NCBI RefSeq assembly: GCF_902702915.1
Contig: NZ_LR738849.1
Span: forward strand, 1,302,001 to 1,366,000
Reading direction: 5' to 3'
Source: Desulfovibrio sp. 86
GTDB lineage: Bacteria > Desulfobacterota > Desulfovibrionia > Desulfovibrionales > Desulfovibrionaceae
DNA length: 64,000 bases
Shown: positions 44,677 to 52,786 of the stretch, one piece after another
How the letters are laid out: each line of letters starts with the position of its first letter
Numbering within the stretch: the first letter of the stretch is position 1
Position numbers and translations under genes: made by a program
Notes under the pieces: generated by a model
What the model was told of the DNA's origin: nothing
The model's database searches: none
The model's input: only the letters and a program-made list of their open reading frames with translations

Positions 44677-45911
44677 GCCTGCCCTCCTTTGTCACTGGAG
44701 CCGCCAGCCTTATACTCCGGCGACGTTACGGTTGTGGATTGTGCGCCGACGCTGCGCGCGGAATAGACGCTGACAAGCACGGTGGCCAGAAAAAACGCCG
44801 CCCCCGCATAGCCTGTCATGCTCAGGCCCAGCTTGTTGAACACGATGCTGCCCACAAAAGCGCCGCTGCCAATGCCCACGTTGAAAATTCCCGAATAGAT
44901 GGAGGTGGCGATGTCCGCCGAGTGGGAGGCAATTTCAAGAATCCTGCTCTGGAACAGCAGGCCAAGCACGGCCATGCTGCCGCCCCAGAGGACGCACACG
45001 GGAATGATGGTCAGCAGCCGACTGATGGAAAGATTGAGCACCATCAGGCACAGAAAAATTATGAGCGAAGGCACAGCGAACACCAGTTTGCTTTTCATGA
45101 AGGTCAGGCGCGTGGCGAACAGACTGCCGCCAATGCCCGCCAGCCCCATGATCAGCAGAAACGCGGGCACGGCCGCTTCCGGAAAGCCCCCGACCTGTAT
45201 CAGCAAAGGCGCAAAATAGGTGTAGGCAAGAAAGTAGCCCGTCACCGCCAGCACGGTTTGCAGATACAGGAGCGCAAGTTCCTTGTCGCGGAACAGAAGA
45301 GGAACGCTTTTGAAGGAACCCGTATCCTTGGCTTCGAGCGCGGGGAGCAGCCGCCAGAGTATCAGCGCTATGCAACTGGCCAGCAGTCCGATAAGCAGAA
45401 AGGCCACGCGCCAGCCGAAATGCTGGCCCACCAGCGTGCTGAGCGGCACCCCGAGCACCGTGGCCAGAGAGCCGCCCACAATGACGATGGCGATGCCTCT
45501 GGCCTTCATGGCTGGCGGCGTTATGCGGACGACAATGGGGCTTGCGATGGACCAGAAGCCCGCGTGCGCGATGGCCACGCAAATGCGCGCAAGCATGAGT
45601 GTGGCAAAATTGACGGCCAGGGCTGAAAGCCCGTGCCCAAGCACAAATACGGTAAACAGAACAAGCAGCAGTTTGCGGCGTGCCACCTTTGCAGTGAGGG
45701 CCGTTATGGGCAGTGAGAACAACGCCACGCACCAGGCGTACACGGCGATCAGAAGACCCGTAAAAGCCTCTGTTTCGCCAAGGTCCTTGGCGATGGTGGG
45801 CAGCAGGCCAATGGGCAGAACCTCTGTGGTAACAAAAATAAAGGCGGCCAGCGCAAGGGCGAGCACAGGAACCCAAATGCGCCTGCCTTCCGGGGTTTTG
45901 ATCGTCGTCAT
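44673..45911 (-). CDS. MFS efflux transporter, DHA1/SotB-like
   Basis: A 412-residue transporter with 12 hydrophobic segments. The N-terminus (VPVLALALAAFIFVTTEVLP, IGLLPTIAKDLG) and the early cytoplasmic loop (ALTAKVARRKLL) resemble SotB/AraJ-type sugar and drug exporters. The hydrophilic C-terminal tail is Ser/Thr-rich. The substrate is not predictable. Translation start is ATG with GAGGAAGAG. It is coupled to the DUF488 gene, whose product might be an accessory. Confidence 0.85.
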   Translation of the reverse strand: MTTIKTPEGRRIWVPVLALALAAFIFVTTEVLPIGLLPTIAKDLGETEAFTGLLIAVYAWCVALFSLPITALTAKVARRKLLLVLFTVFVLGHGLSALAVNFATLMLARICVAIAHAGFWSIASPIVVRITPPAMKARGIAIVIVGGSLATVLGVPLSTLVGQHFGWRVAFLLIGLLASCIALILWRLLPALEAKDTGSFKSVPLLFRDKELALLYLQTVLAVTGYFLAYTYFAPLLIQVGGFPEAAVPAFLLIMGLAGIGGSLFATRLTFMKSKLVFAVPSLIIFLCLMVLNLSISRLLTIIPVCVLWGGSMAVLGLLFQSRILEIASHSADIATSIYSGIFNVGIGSGAFVGSIVFNKLGLSMTGYAGAAFFLATVLVSVYSARSVGAQSTTVTSPEYKAGGSSDKGGQA

Positions 45912-46354
45912 ATCTCTTCCTCAATCACACAAAAAACAGTCTATCCAGTGTATTTCATACGCTGATTCTGCCGAAACACAAGCCGGGCCAACTGGCAGGA
46001 CTGGGCCAACTGGCAGGACTGTCCGGGCGCAGTAAAAAGGAGGCCTGGGCGGGCCGACTGGGCCCAGCGGGAAGGAGGCGGGCAAGGAGCGCCGTTGCGG
46101 ATGGCAAAAAACCAGTACTCCACCCCATTGGGCGCACAGGGCGCTCAACAAAAGGGCTTTCTTTGCTCCAGGGAATTTTGCGGGAACCGCGTCAGGTCGG
46201 CAGCGGCGTTGTCTGCCTCATAGTGCTTTGAATGAACGGTGGCGGGCATGCGCCCGCCTGAGAAGAGCCTATACGTAAAGGACTTTTTTTGACACAGATT
46301 TTTTATTGCACGTCTGCTTTCTGGCAACTAGATGATATTATTACTTTAATATCT
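45912..46354. other. 443-bp gene-free stretch
   Basis: CCAACTGGCAGGACTGGG is repeated at 45988-46020 as a tandem pair of ~18 bases. Nothing else stands out. Confidence 0.6.
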
Positions 46355-46699
46355 TTACAGGCTGCCAGCAGTTCTCAACGTAACAGGCATACGGAAAGAA
46401 CCCGGCGCATAGTCCTCCCATTCCACTGGCAGTCTGGAGGCCAGCGTGCCTTTCCCGGAAACAGGGCCGAAAAAGAAGGCAACATGGCCCTGTTCCCCTT
46501 TGCCCACATACACCAGACCCTTTTCAGCGCCATATACAGGCAATGCATGTGCGCATCCTGCCTTGGCTGAAGCCGAAAAAAAGCCCGCAGCGGGCGCAAC
46601 TCAGGATATTGGCGAACCGTAAACCGGCGAACCGTAAACCGATGAACTGGCCGCAGGCGCAACCGCCATCATGGCCGCAGGCTGGCTGCCTTTTTTCAT
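46355..46699 (-). pseudogene. Probable broken small exported protein with in-frame TGA
   Basis: From ATG 46699 the frame reads MKKGSQPAAMMAVAPAASSS then VYGSPVYGSPIS to a TGA at 46601-46603. It continues without break for 81 more codons (VAPAAGFFSASAKAG, LVYVGKGEQGHVAFFFGPVS, LPVEWEDYAPGSFRMPV) to a TAA. The downstream part has normal protein composition, so this could be a decayed gene, two short ones, or a selenoprotein. I do not recognise the family. It starts 21 bases after the LysR stop, and no SECIS-like element is obvious. Confidence 0.4.
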
Positions 46700-46720
46700 C
46701 AAGGGCTTAGTGCCTGCCGG

Positions 46721-47638
46721 TCACTGCAGCATTTCTTCCGAAATGGGAACGCCATGTTCAAAGAGGGTGGCCAGAAAAGCCTTGGTGGTCCGGCTGAAGG
46801 CGGCGCCGGGGAGCGCCACCAGAAAATAGTTGGTGTGCATTGAAAAATCTTTGACTGGCAGGGGGACGAGAGCGCCGCTCTCCAGTTCCCTGGTGGCGGC
46901 ATGTCGGGGCAAGGCCGTGATGCCCACGCCGTTGATGACCATTTGCTTGGTAACTTCCATATTGTCCACAGTCACCACAGTGGGTGGTTTGGCGCGAGGT
47001 GCGCGCTTTTTCAGCCACTTGGTAACTTTTTCCGTCATACGGGCGCCCTGTTCCCGCATGATGATCGTTTCACCCACGATATCCTCGGCCTGAAGAACCT
47101 TGTGCGAGCCGATGGGGGCGAGGTTCTTGCCAGCCACCAGGATAAGGGGTTCACGATGCAAGAAATGCTGCACCAGGTTAGGATGCCCGGAGGACGAACC
47201 TCCGAAACCAATCTCCAGTTCGCCGCTTTGCAGTTTGCCCGCGAGTTTGTGCGAATTGCAGATGACCATGCGGATCTTGATGCGGGGATATCGATGGTGA
47301 AAACTGTTGATGAAAAAAGGCAGCCAGTATGCTCCCATAATGGCTGTTGCGCCTATGGTCAGTTCTCCACTTTGCAGTTCGCCAAGCTCCTGAAAGGCGT
47401 TTTTCAGTTCGTCAAGCACGCCAAATATTTGCTGGGTGTATTTATAGAGAACGTGCCCCTCGCTGGTAAGCCTGACGTTACGGCAGGTTCTTTTGAACAG
47501 CACCACCCCGAGGCTCTGCTCCAGGTTCTGTATCTGCATGCTCACTGCCGGTTGCGTAAGAAACAGCTCCCGTGCCACCTGCGTGAAATTGCCTCTTTCT
47601 GCTACCTTGTGAAATGCCTTGAGATTTTCAATGTTCAT
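46721..47638 (-). CDS. LysR-family transcriptional regulator
   Basis: A 305-residue LTTR. N-terminal winged HTH: LKAFHKVAERGNFTQVAREL, FLTQPAVSMQIQNLEQSLGV; the effector domain (ELTIGATAIMGAYWLPFFIN) follows. Sequences such as KLQSGELEIGFGG are close to CysB/CbbR-like effector domains, but the target is not inferable. It lies 117 bases downstream of the porin gene on the same strand, separated by a terminator, so it likely has its own promoter. Confidence 0.92.
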   Translation of the reverse strand: MNIENLKAFHKVAERGNFTQVARELFLTQPAVSMQIQNLEQSLGVVLFKRTCRNVRLTSEGHVLYKYTQQIFGVLDELKNAFQELGELQSGELTIGATAIMGAYWLPFFINSFHHRYPRIKIRMVICNSHKLAGKLQSGELEIGFGGSSSGHPNLVQHFLHREPLILVAGKNLAPIGSHKVLQAEDIVGETIIMREQGARMTEKVTKWLKKRAPRAKPPTVVTVDNMEVTKQMVINGVGITALPRHAATRELESGALVPLPVKDFSMHTNYFLVALPGAAFSRTTKAFLATLFEHGVPISEEMLQ

Positions 47639-47712
47639 ACTGTCTCCTGATTGCGCCGCTTTTACAGGGGGGGATCAAGCGGTTACACCGGAGCGCCTGG
47701 CACGTTCCGTGT

Positions 47713-47745
47713 CCTGCGCCCGCATGGGCCCCATGCGGGCGCAGG
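47713..47745 (-). terminator. Terminator hairpin of the porin gene
   Basis: CCTGCGCCCGCATGG and CCATGCGGGCGCAGG, a perfect 15-bp stem with a tiny loop, 10 bases past the porin stop. There is no T-run. Confidence 0.75.
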
Positions 47746-47755
47746 CGCAAGACCA

Positions 47756-49387
47756 TCAGAAGCTGTAATAAAAGGCGAGGTTGCACTGCCAGGCATCCCG
47801 CAAATTGGGATTGCCCACCCAGCCGCCGCTGGCCACAGGCCCTCTGCCCCATACACTCCGCGATGTATCCAGATTGAGCATGACGTAATGCCCTTCAAGG
47901 TTCATACGGAGATTTTTGTATATCTGCCACTCGTTGACAAGGCTGAATTCCGTGGCGCTGTCGCGGGTTGTCAGATAAATGCCCTCTACGCCCGCGTTGA
48001 AGTCCGTGCCGACGCGCGTGGTGGTATAGTCTCCATTGGCATTCTTTTTACCGAGAAAATATTTGGCCATCACAGGATCATTGGTGCCCATGAAGTGATT
48101 GACGCGCAACGTATGCTTGAGGTTTTCAAAGAAAGATATGTCCTTGAGCCGCGCGCCAAAGCCCCAGGTCCCCGTCCACACAGCCGTGACCGCGTTTTTT
48201 CGGGAAATGACGTTTCCGTTGCTGGCGTATTTTGAAAGTTCGTTGCCCGTGGTGGAGCGCAGGGTGGGCATGCGCTGCGAACCGTTCTTTATGTCGCCCG
48301 TGTCGCCGGAGCTGTACCAGGCGTACACGCCGGGGATGGCCCAATCCAGCTTGTATTCGCCGAGTCCAAAGGCTTCCCAGCCGGAGCGGTTGAGCTGCGC
48401 GTGCTCATAGGTAACACTGCCGTACGTGAAATCCCAGGCCAAGCGGAAGGGGCTGCTGCCCGTGTATTCGCCCGTTACCGCGCCCCAGAAGGCATTGCCA
48501 TACTCGGTAAGGCGCATGGACTGCCCTTTTTTTGTGGCCCAGACCGCCGGGAGCATGCCGGTGTATATGCTGGAGATTCCGTTGCCCATCTGGTCTGACG
48601 TGTTGCTTGGCACGCTGTTCCACGAGCTGTAGCTCTTGTTGATGCGGGGATTCATGACATTGGGGCCAATGGCCGCGTACATGGCCCAGGGGGTAATTTT
48701 GAGCCCGTCAAACGACAGGGGCACCAGCAGCCCGGCCGCATCCATATTGTCCATATAGTTTGCGGGGGTATTGGGCTGCCCGGCGAGGCTTCCGGGATAG
48801 TTGTCATTGTAAAAACGGAACCAGAATCCCGTGACATCGGCATTGTCGTTTATTTTGTATGAGGCCACGATGCCCGCCACATCGTCCTGAAAGATGTTTG
48901 ATGTCTTGGCCACAAAGTTGGGCAGGGTAATTTCCTGAATGCCCATGCGCAGTTTGAGCCGCGTGCTGGGAACCACCCAGTCGAGATAGGCATTCTTCAA
49001 TTCCACCGCGTTGCCGTCCGAACCAAGCGATCCTCCATAAAACTTGGTGCCGCCGGGCCGATCCATGGCGTTGCCCCACTGCTGGTCGCCCATTTCAAAC
49101 CACACGGTTCCCGAAAGATACTCCGATGCTATGGCCTGAAGCTGCAGCCGCACGCGCTGGTTGGTGCCGAAATTGTCGGCCGTATTGGTCGCGCCGCCAT
49201 TGTAGCCGGTGTAGGCGGGCGGGTTGGGCGTCTTGTTGGTTGGCCGCCCGCTGTTGGAGAATTTGCCATAACTGCCATAGTCAAAGTTTACGATCCATTG
49301 TCCCTTGATCTTGAACTCCATAGCCAAGGCCTGCAACGGGGCCAAGGCAAGGCCCGCAGCCAAAAGAAAAGCGAGACACGTTCTCAT
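47756..49387 (-). CDS. Outer-membrane porin, Desulfovibrio homotrimeric type
   Basis: A 543-residue porin. Signal peptide MRTCLAFLLAAGLALAPLQA, likely cleaved after ALA, then MEFKIKGQWIVNFDYGSYG; the protein ends in FYYSF with the terminal Phe typical of outer-membrane beta-barrels. Sequence such as QRVRLQLQAIASEYLSGTVW and FEMGDQQWG is characteristic of the Desulfovibrio homotrimeric porin family. The start is ATG 49387, following GGGGAGGTCACCG; a TTG 15 bases upstream is in frame. It is an abundant general porin in this genus. Confidence 0.92.
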   Translation of the reverse strand: MRTCLAFLLAAGLALAPLQALAMEFKIKGQWIVNFDYGSYGKFSNSGRPTNKTPNPPAYTGYNGGATNTADNFGTNQRVRLQLQAIASEYLSGTVWFEMGDQQWGNAMDRPGGTKFYGGSLGSDGNAVELKNAYLDWVVPSTRLKLRMGIQEITLPNFVAKTSNIFQDDVAGIVASYKINDNADVTGFWFRFYNDNYPGSLAGQPNTPANYMDNMDAAGLLVPLSFDGLKITPWAMYAAIGPNVMNPRINKSYSSWNSVPSNTSDQMGNGISSIYTGMLPAVWATKKGQSMRLTEYGNAFWGAVTGEYTGSSPFRLAWDFTYGSVTYEHAQLNRSGWEAFGLGEYKLDWAIPGVYAWYSSGDTGDIKNGSQRMPTLRSTTGNELSKYASNGNVISRKNAVTAVWTGTWGFGARLKDISFFENLKHTLRVNHFMGTNDPVMAKYFLGKKNANGDYTTTRVGTDFNAGVEGIYLTTRDSATEFSLVNEWQIYKNLRMNLEGHYVMLNLDTSRSVWGRGPVASGGWVGNPNLRDAWQCNLAFYYSF

Positions 49388-49686
49388 CGGTGACCTCCCC
49401 AAAGGATATATTGTAAAAAATATACCTCAAAGAGAGAGTCCTTAAAAATCATGTTGTATAATTGTATTGATAAGCTTTTGTTATGGCAGCCTGTTCACAC
49501 AAACAGCACAGACTTGAGGTGAAGTTTATCATACACGCGACAGATTAGTATTTCAAGATATAAACAAAATTTATAGCTGAAAAAAACTCTTTTGATTTTT
49601 TTGCGTAAAAAAAATCTTGTATGCTTTTTCGCAAGAGAAAACGAAAACCATGCCAATGGCACCAACAGACTTCAAAGGAGTTTCCC
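49388..49686. other. AT-rich divergent promoter region, porin and CYTH genes
   Basis: About 300 bases of unusually A/T-rich DNA (49430-49640) between divergent genes. Several AT-rich hexamers could be -10 boxes (for example CAATTATAC on the porin side), but none has a matching -35. Presumed promoters are here. Confidence 0.5.
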
Positions 49687-50151
49687 ATGGGCAAAGAAAT
49701 TGAGCGCAAATTTTTACTCAAAGGCGACGCCTGGCGTGATCTTGCGCAGGGCACCATGTATCGGCAGGGCTACCTCAACAGCGCCAAGGAGCGCACCGTC
49801 CGGGTTCGCACTGTGGGCGACAAGGCCTTTCTGACCATCAAGGGCATAACCGTTGGCGCAACCCGCGCCGAATACGAGTATGAAATTCCCTTTGTCGACT
49901 GCAACGCGCTGCTGGACAACCTGGCCGAAAAACCCCTGATCGAGAAAAAACGCTACAAGATCAAACAGGGCGAATTTGTTTGGGAAATTGACGAATTCTT
50001 CGGCGACAACAAGGGTCTCATTGTGGCTGAGGTCGAGCTGACCAGCGAAGACCAGGCTTTCCCCAAGCCCGAATGGGTGGGCGAAGAAGTGACCGGCGAT
50101 CCCCGCTATTTCAATTCCAACCTCATCAAACACCCCTTCACCAAGTGGTAA
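49687..50151 (+). CDS. CYTH-domain protein (triphosphate tunnel metalloenzyme)
   Basis: A 154-residue CYTH protein. The family ExExK is EIERKFLL at residues 4-11. The alternating charged strands RTVRVRTVGDKAFLTIKG, AEYEYEIPF, LIEKKRYKI, WEIDEFFGDNKGLIVAEVEL give the tunnel. Members hydrolyse inorganic triphosphate or thiamin triphosphate, or act as class IV adenylate cyclases; these cannot be separated here. The start is ATG with CAAAGGAG. The next gene is 30 bases away and looks like a divergent relative. Confidence 0.9.
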   Translation: MGKEIERKFLLKGDAWRDLAQGTMYRQGYLNSAKERTVRVRTVGDKAFLTIKGITVGATRAEYEYEIPFVDCNALLDNLAEKPLIEKKRYKIKQGEFVWEIDEFFGDNKGLIVAEVELTSEDQAFPKPEWVGEEVTGDPRYFNSNLIKHPFTKW

Positions 50152-50181
50152 GCGGGGATTCCCCTGCTACAGGAGCCCGTC

Positions 50182-50820
50182 ATGTCCAATGTATTCGCCC
50201 AGAATGTGGCCACGTCAGCGGCAGATGCTGAAAAGATTGTTCCCCGCGCCGAGTTTCGCGTTTTTGGTCACGGCATCATAGAAAAGGTCAGGGCGCGCAT
50301 GTGGTCGTGCGCCGCCACTCTGCACAAGGCCCGCAAGATGCCTGCGGAAACCTATTTTCTTTCGGTCAATACCACAGAGGCCAACGTGAAAGTGCGCGAC
50401 GGTCTGCTGGACATCAAAACAAAAACTGGCGAAACCCCCGAGGGCTATGAGATTTTTCAGCCTCGCGGCAAGTTCCAGTTTCCTGTGAGCAAAGAGGACC
50501 TGGCGACCATCCTGGGGCATCTCAAGGTGGATATACCACTGGACATGCCCACGTATTCCATTGAAGAATTCATCAAAATGGCCCGCGCTCATGCGCAGCT
50601 TTCGCCAGTGACCGTGGAAAAAATGCGTTACGGCTTCACCGTTGACGGCATTATTTGCGAATTCGCCCAGGTGTGGTTCAACGGCGCGCTGGTGGAATCC
50701 GCCTGCTGCGAAAGCGAAAACTATGCTGGCATGCGCAACGCCGTGGAAGCACTAGGCCTTTCCGACCTCCCCAATACAAACTACCTCAAGGCGGCAAGGC
50801 GCGTTATCGGCATGGAATAG
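50182..50820 (+). CDS. Conserved protein, possibly CYTH-like
   Basis: A 212-residue soluble protein. A segment with alternating basic residues (VNTTEANVKVRDGLLDIKTK, then TGETPEGYEIFQPRGKFQFP) and the later GFTVDGIICEFAQVWFNG resemble the strands of a CYTH tunnel, but the ExExK signature is absent (AEFRVFGHG). It therefore may be a distant member or unrelated. It follows the CYTH gene by 30 bases and ends with a terminator, so the two form one operon. Confidence 0.55.
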   Translation: MSNVFAQNVATSAADAEKIVPRAEFRVFGHGIIEKVRARMWSCAATLHKARKMPAETYFLSVNTTEANVKVRDGLLDIKTKTGETPEGYEIFQPRGKFQFPVSKEDLATILGHLKVDIPLDMPTYSIEEFIKMARAHAQLSPVTVEKMRYGFTVDGIICEFAQVWFNGALVESACCESENYAGMRNAVEALGLSDLPNTNYLKAARRVIGME

Positions 50821-50833
50821 TACATCGCACCCC

Positions 50834-50879
50834 AGGCGGCTTTGCCCCCTCCCCTACCCCAGGGGTGAAGCCGCCTTTT
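50834..50879 (+). terminator. Intrinsic terminator of the CYTH operon
   Basis: AGGCGGCTT and AAGCCGCCT with a 25-base loop containing CCCC/GGGG pairs, then TTTT. It is 14 bases after the stop, 20 before the DASS transporter gene. Confidence 0.8.
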
Positions 50880-50898
50880 CACCTGGGAGGTTCAGGCC

Positions 50899-52467
50899 AT
50901 GTCACAAGTGTTTACACCCCCAAACAGTTTTGACCCGCTTGACATGCGGAACTACACGCTGGAGAAACTGCCGGAAATGAAAGGCGGCGTGTGGGCGGAT
51001 CGCGTCAAGTTCGCCGGAGTGCCGCTGGCCATTTTCTTTTTTCTGTATTTTGATTTGCACTGGTGCGGCACCATCGGCGTTTTCGAAACGCAAACCAAGG
51101 TGCCTCCGGCCCACTGTTATTCAGCTCTGGCCATTTTTGTCTCATCGCTCATTCTCTGGTTGGCTGAGTCTATCCCCAATTATCTTACTTCATTTCTGAT
51201 TATTGTTGCAGCTGTCCTTACGGGCGTTATGAAAATGCGCCCCGCCTTCGCCATGCTTGGCGAACCTGTCATGATCCTCAACATCGCCTCGTTCATCATG
51301 GCCAGCGCCCTGGTGGTAACGGGGCTGGCCAAGCGCATCTGCATCTATATGGTGCTGCGCATGGGCGGCAACCTTGGCATGATGCTGCTCTGTTTCATTG
51401 GTCTGAATTTGCTGCTGGGCGCCTTTATCAGCGCAACTTCGGCAAAGACGGCCCTGCTCCTGCCCCTGTTTATGGTCATATCGGCCATGTATGGCGCCAC
51501 CGGCGGCGAACACCGCAATAATGTGGGCCGCAACATGGTTCTGCAAAACCTGCTTGCCAACAACGTGTCGGCGTCTGCCTTCATTACCGGTTCCGCCGCC
51601 AACCTTGTGGCTGCCAACCTGCTTGAGATGGCCGGATACAAGGTCTATTACGCCGACTGGCTCAAGGTCATGCTGCCCCTGTGCATCATCCAGTGCCTGT
51701 TTGCCTGGTACACGGGCACCCGCTGGATATTCCCCATCAGCAAACAGGACGCAGTGCCCAAGATGGAAGGCGGCACGGCGCGTTTGCACGAGGAGCTGGC
51801 CAAGCTCGGCAAGATCAGCGCGGCAGAAATACGCGCGGGCATTGTCTTTCTCGCGGTGCTGACGCTCTGGGCCTCTGACAAGCTCATCGGCGTCCGCGCG
51901 GAAGTTGTGGCGCTGGCAGGGGCCATCTGCGTACTGATGCCCAGCGTGTGCAAGCTCCCCCGGCTTGGCGTCATCAAGTGGAACGATGCCGACATTCCCT
52001 GGCACATGCTCATGTTCAGTTGGGGCGCGTATGTGCTGGGAGGATTGGTGGAAAAAACCGACATTGTGGGACTGTGGATACATTCCATGCTGGACAGCTG
52101 GAATGCGGACACGCTGCCCAAGGTCGCCGTTTTCGGTATTCTGGCCCTGGTTTTCGGCCTGACCACCCTGATCAGCGAAAGCAAGACGGCCAGAACCATC
52201 GTCATGTTCCCCATCATCATTGCCGTTGCCAAAAGGTTCGGGTGGGACGTCATAGGATTCAGCCTGCCCATGGCTTTTCTTATCAACCAGGTGTACGTTC
52301 TCTATTTCAACTCCAAGCCAGCCAACATCAGCTACCTCACAAACCAATACTCCAGCTGGGAATCTTTCAAATTCGGCATATTGCAAATGCTGGCGTGCAT
52401 CGTGATGCTCATACTCTGGACGCAGTACGTCATGCCATTGATGGGCTTTGACAGCCGGCTCTGGTAG
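50899..52467 (+). CDS. DASS-family anion (dicarboxylate/sulfate) transporter
   Basis: A 522-residue inner-membrane symporter. WLAESIPNYLTSFLIIVAAV, MASALVVTGLAKRI, LGAFISATSAKTALLLPLFM and ITGSAANLVAANLLE are the DASS features (sodium/anion sites, including the SNT-like TGSAAN). Later parts DIPWHMLMFSWGAYVLGGLV follow. About 12 helices. Substrate may be a C4-dicarboxylate or sulfate; not resolved. Strong GGGAGG before ATG. A hairpin terminator follows. Confidence 0.85.
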   Translation: MSQVFTPPNSFDPLDMRNYTLEKLPEMKGGVWADRVKFAGVPLAIFFFLYFDLHWCGTIGVFETQTKVPPAHCYSALAIFVSSLILWLAESIPNYLTSFLIIVAAVLTGVMKMRPAFAMLGEPVMILNIASFIMASALVVTGLAKRICIYMVLRMGGNLGMMLLCFIGLNLLLGAFISATSAKTALLLPLFMVISAMYGATGGEHRNNVGRNMVLQNLLANNVSASAFITGSAANLVAANLLEMAGYKVYYADWLKVMLPLCIIQCLFAWYTGTRWIFPISKQDAVPKMEGGTARLHEELAKLGKISAAEIRAGIVFLAVLTLWASDKLIGVRAEVVALAGAICVLMPSVCKLPRLGVIKWNDADIPWHMLMFSWGAYVLGGLVEKTDIVGLWIHSMLDSWNADTLPKVAVFGILALVFGLTTLISESKTARTIVMFPIIIAVAKRFGWDVIGFSLPMAFLINQVYVLYFNSKPANISYLTNQYSSWESFKFGILQMLACIVMLILWTQYVMPLMGFDSRLW

Positions 52468-52786
52468 CGCCCGGAACGCTTACGCCCCACAGAAGAGCCG
52501 ACCCCCGCAATAGACAGCGGGGGTCGGCTCTGGCATTGCGGCATGTGCTTTTGCCGAACCGCCCCTCACGGCAAGCGGCGTGTGCCCATCGGCATGGCCA
52601 GGCATCTCCTGAACCGCCCGCACGGCACGGCGCGCGCGTCCTTTTGGAGCATTTTCGCATTGAGAATAGACACGCTAAAAGTTCAAGGCACGCTCGCTTG
52701 GGCGCTTAACATCACAACCAAATAGCAGTGCTGTTTTCTCCCGTAAGCCCTACGGGCAACGGCGGAGGCTGCGCTGCTGCGGCTGT
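52468..52786. other. Gene-free stretch with a B fragment
   Basis: Beyond the terminator, GAGCATTTTCGCATTGAGAA (52647-52666) matches part of the 30415 B repeat. The rest is unremarkable. Confidence 0.6.
52495..52530 (+). terminator. Terminator hairpin of the DASS gene
   Basis: GAGCCGACCCCCGC and GCGGGGGTCGGCTC (14-bp perfect stem, 8-base loop), 27 bases after the stop; T-run absent. Confidence 0.75.

Noticed and set aside
46289..46570. 93-aa plus-strand frame
   Set aside because: Overlaps the more protein-like minus-strand frame and lacks a ribosome site; Arg/Ser-rich shadow composition.
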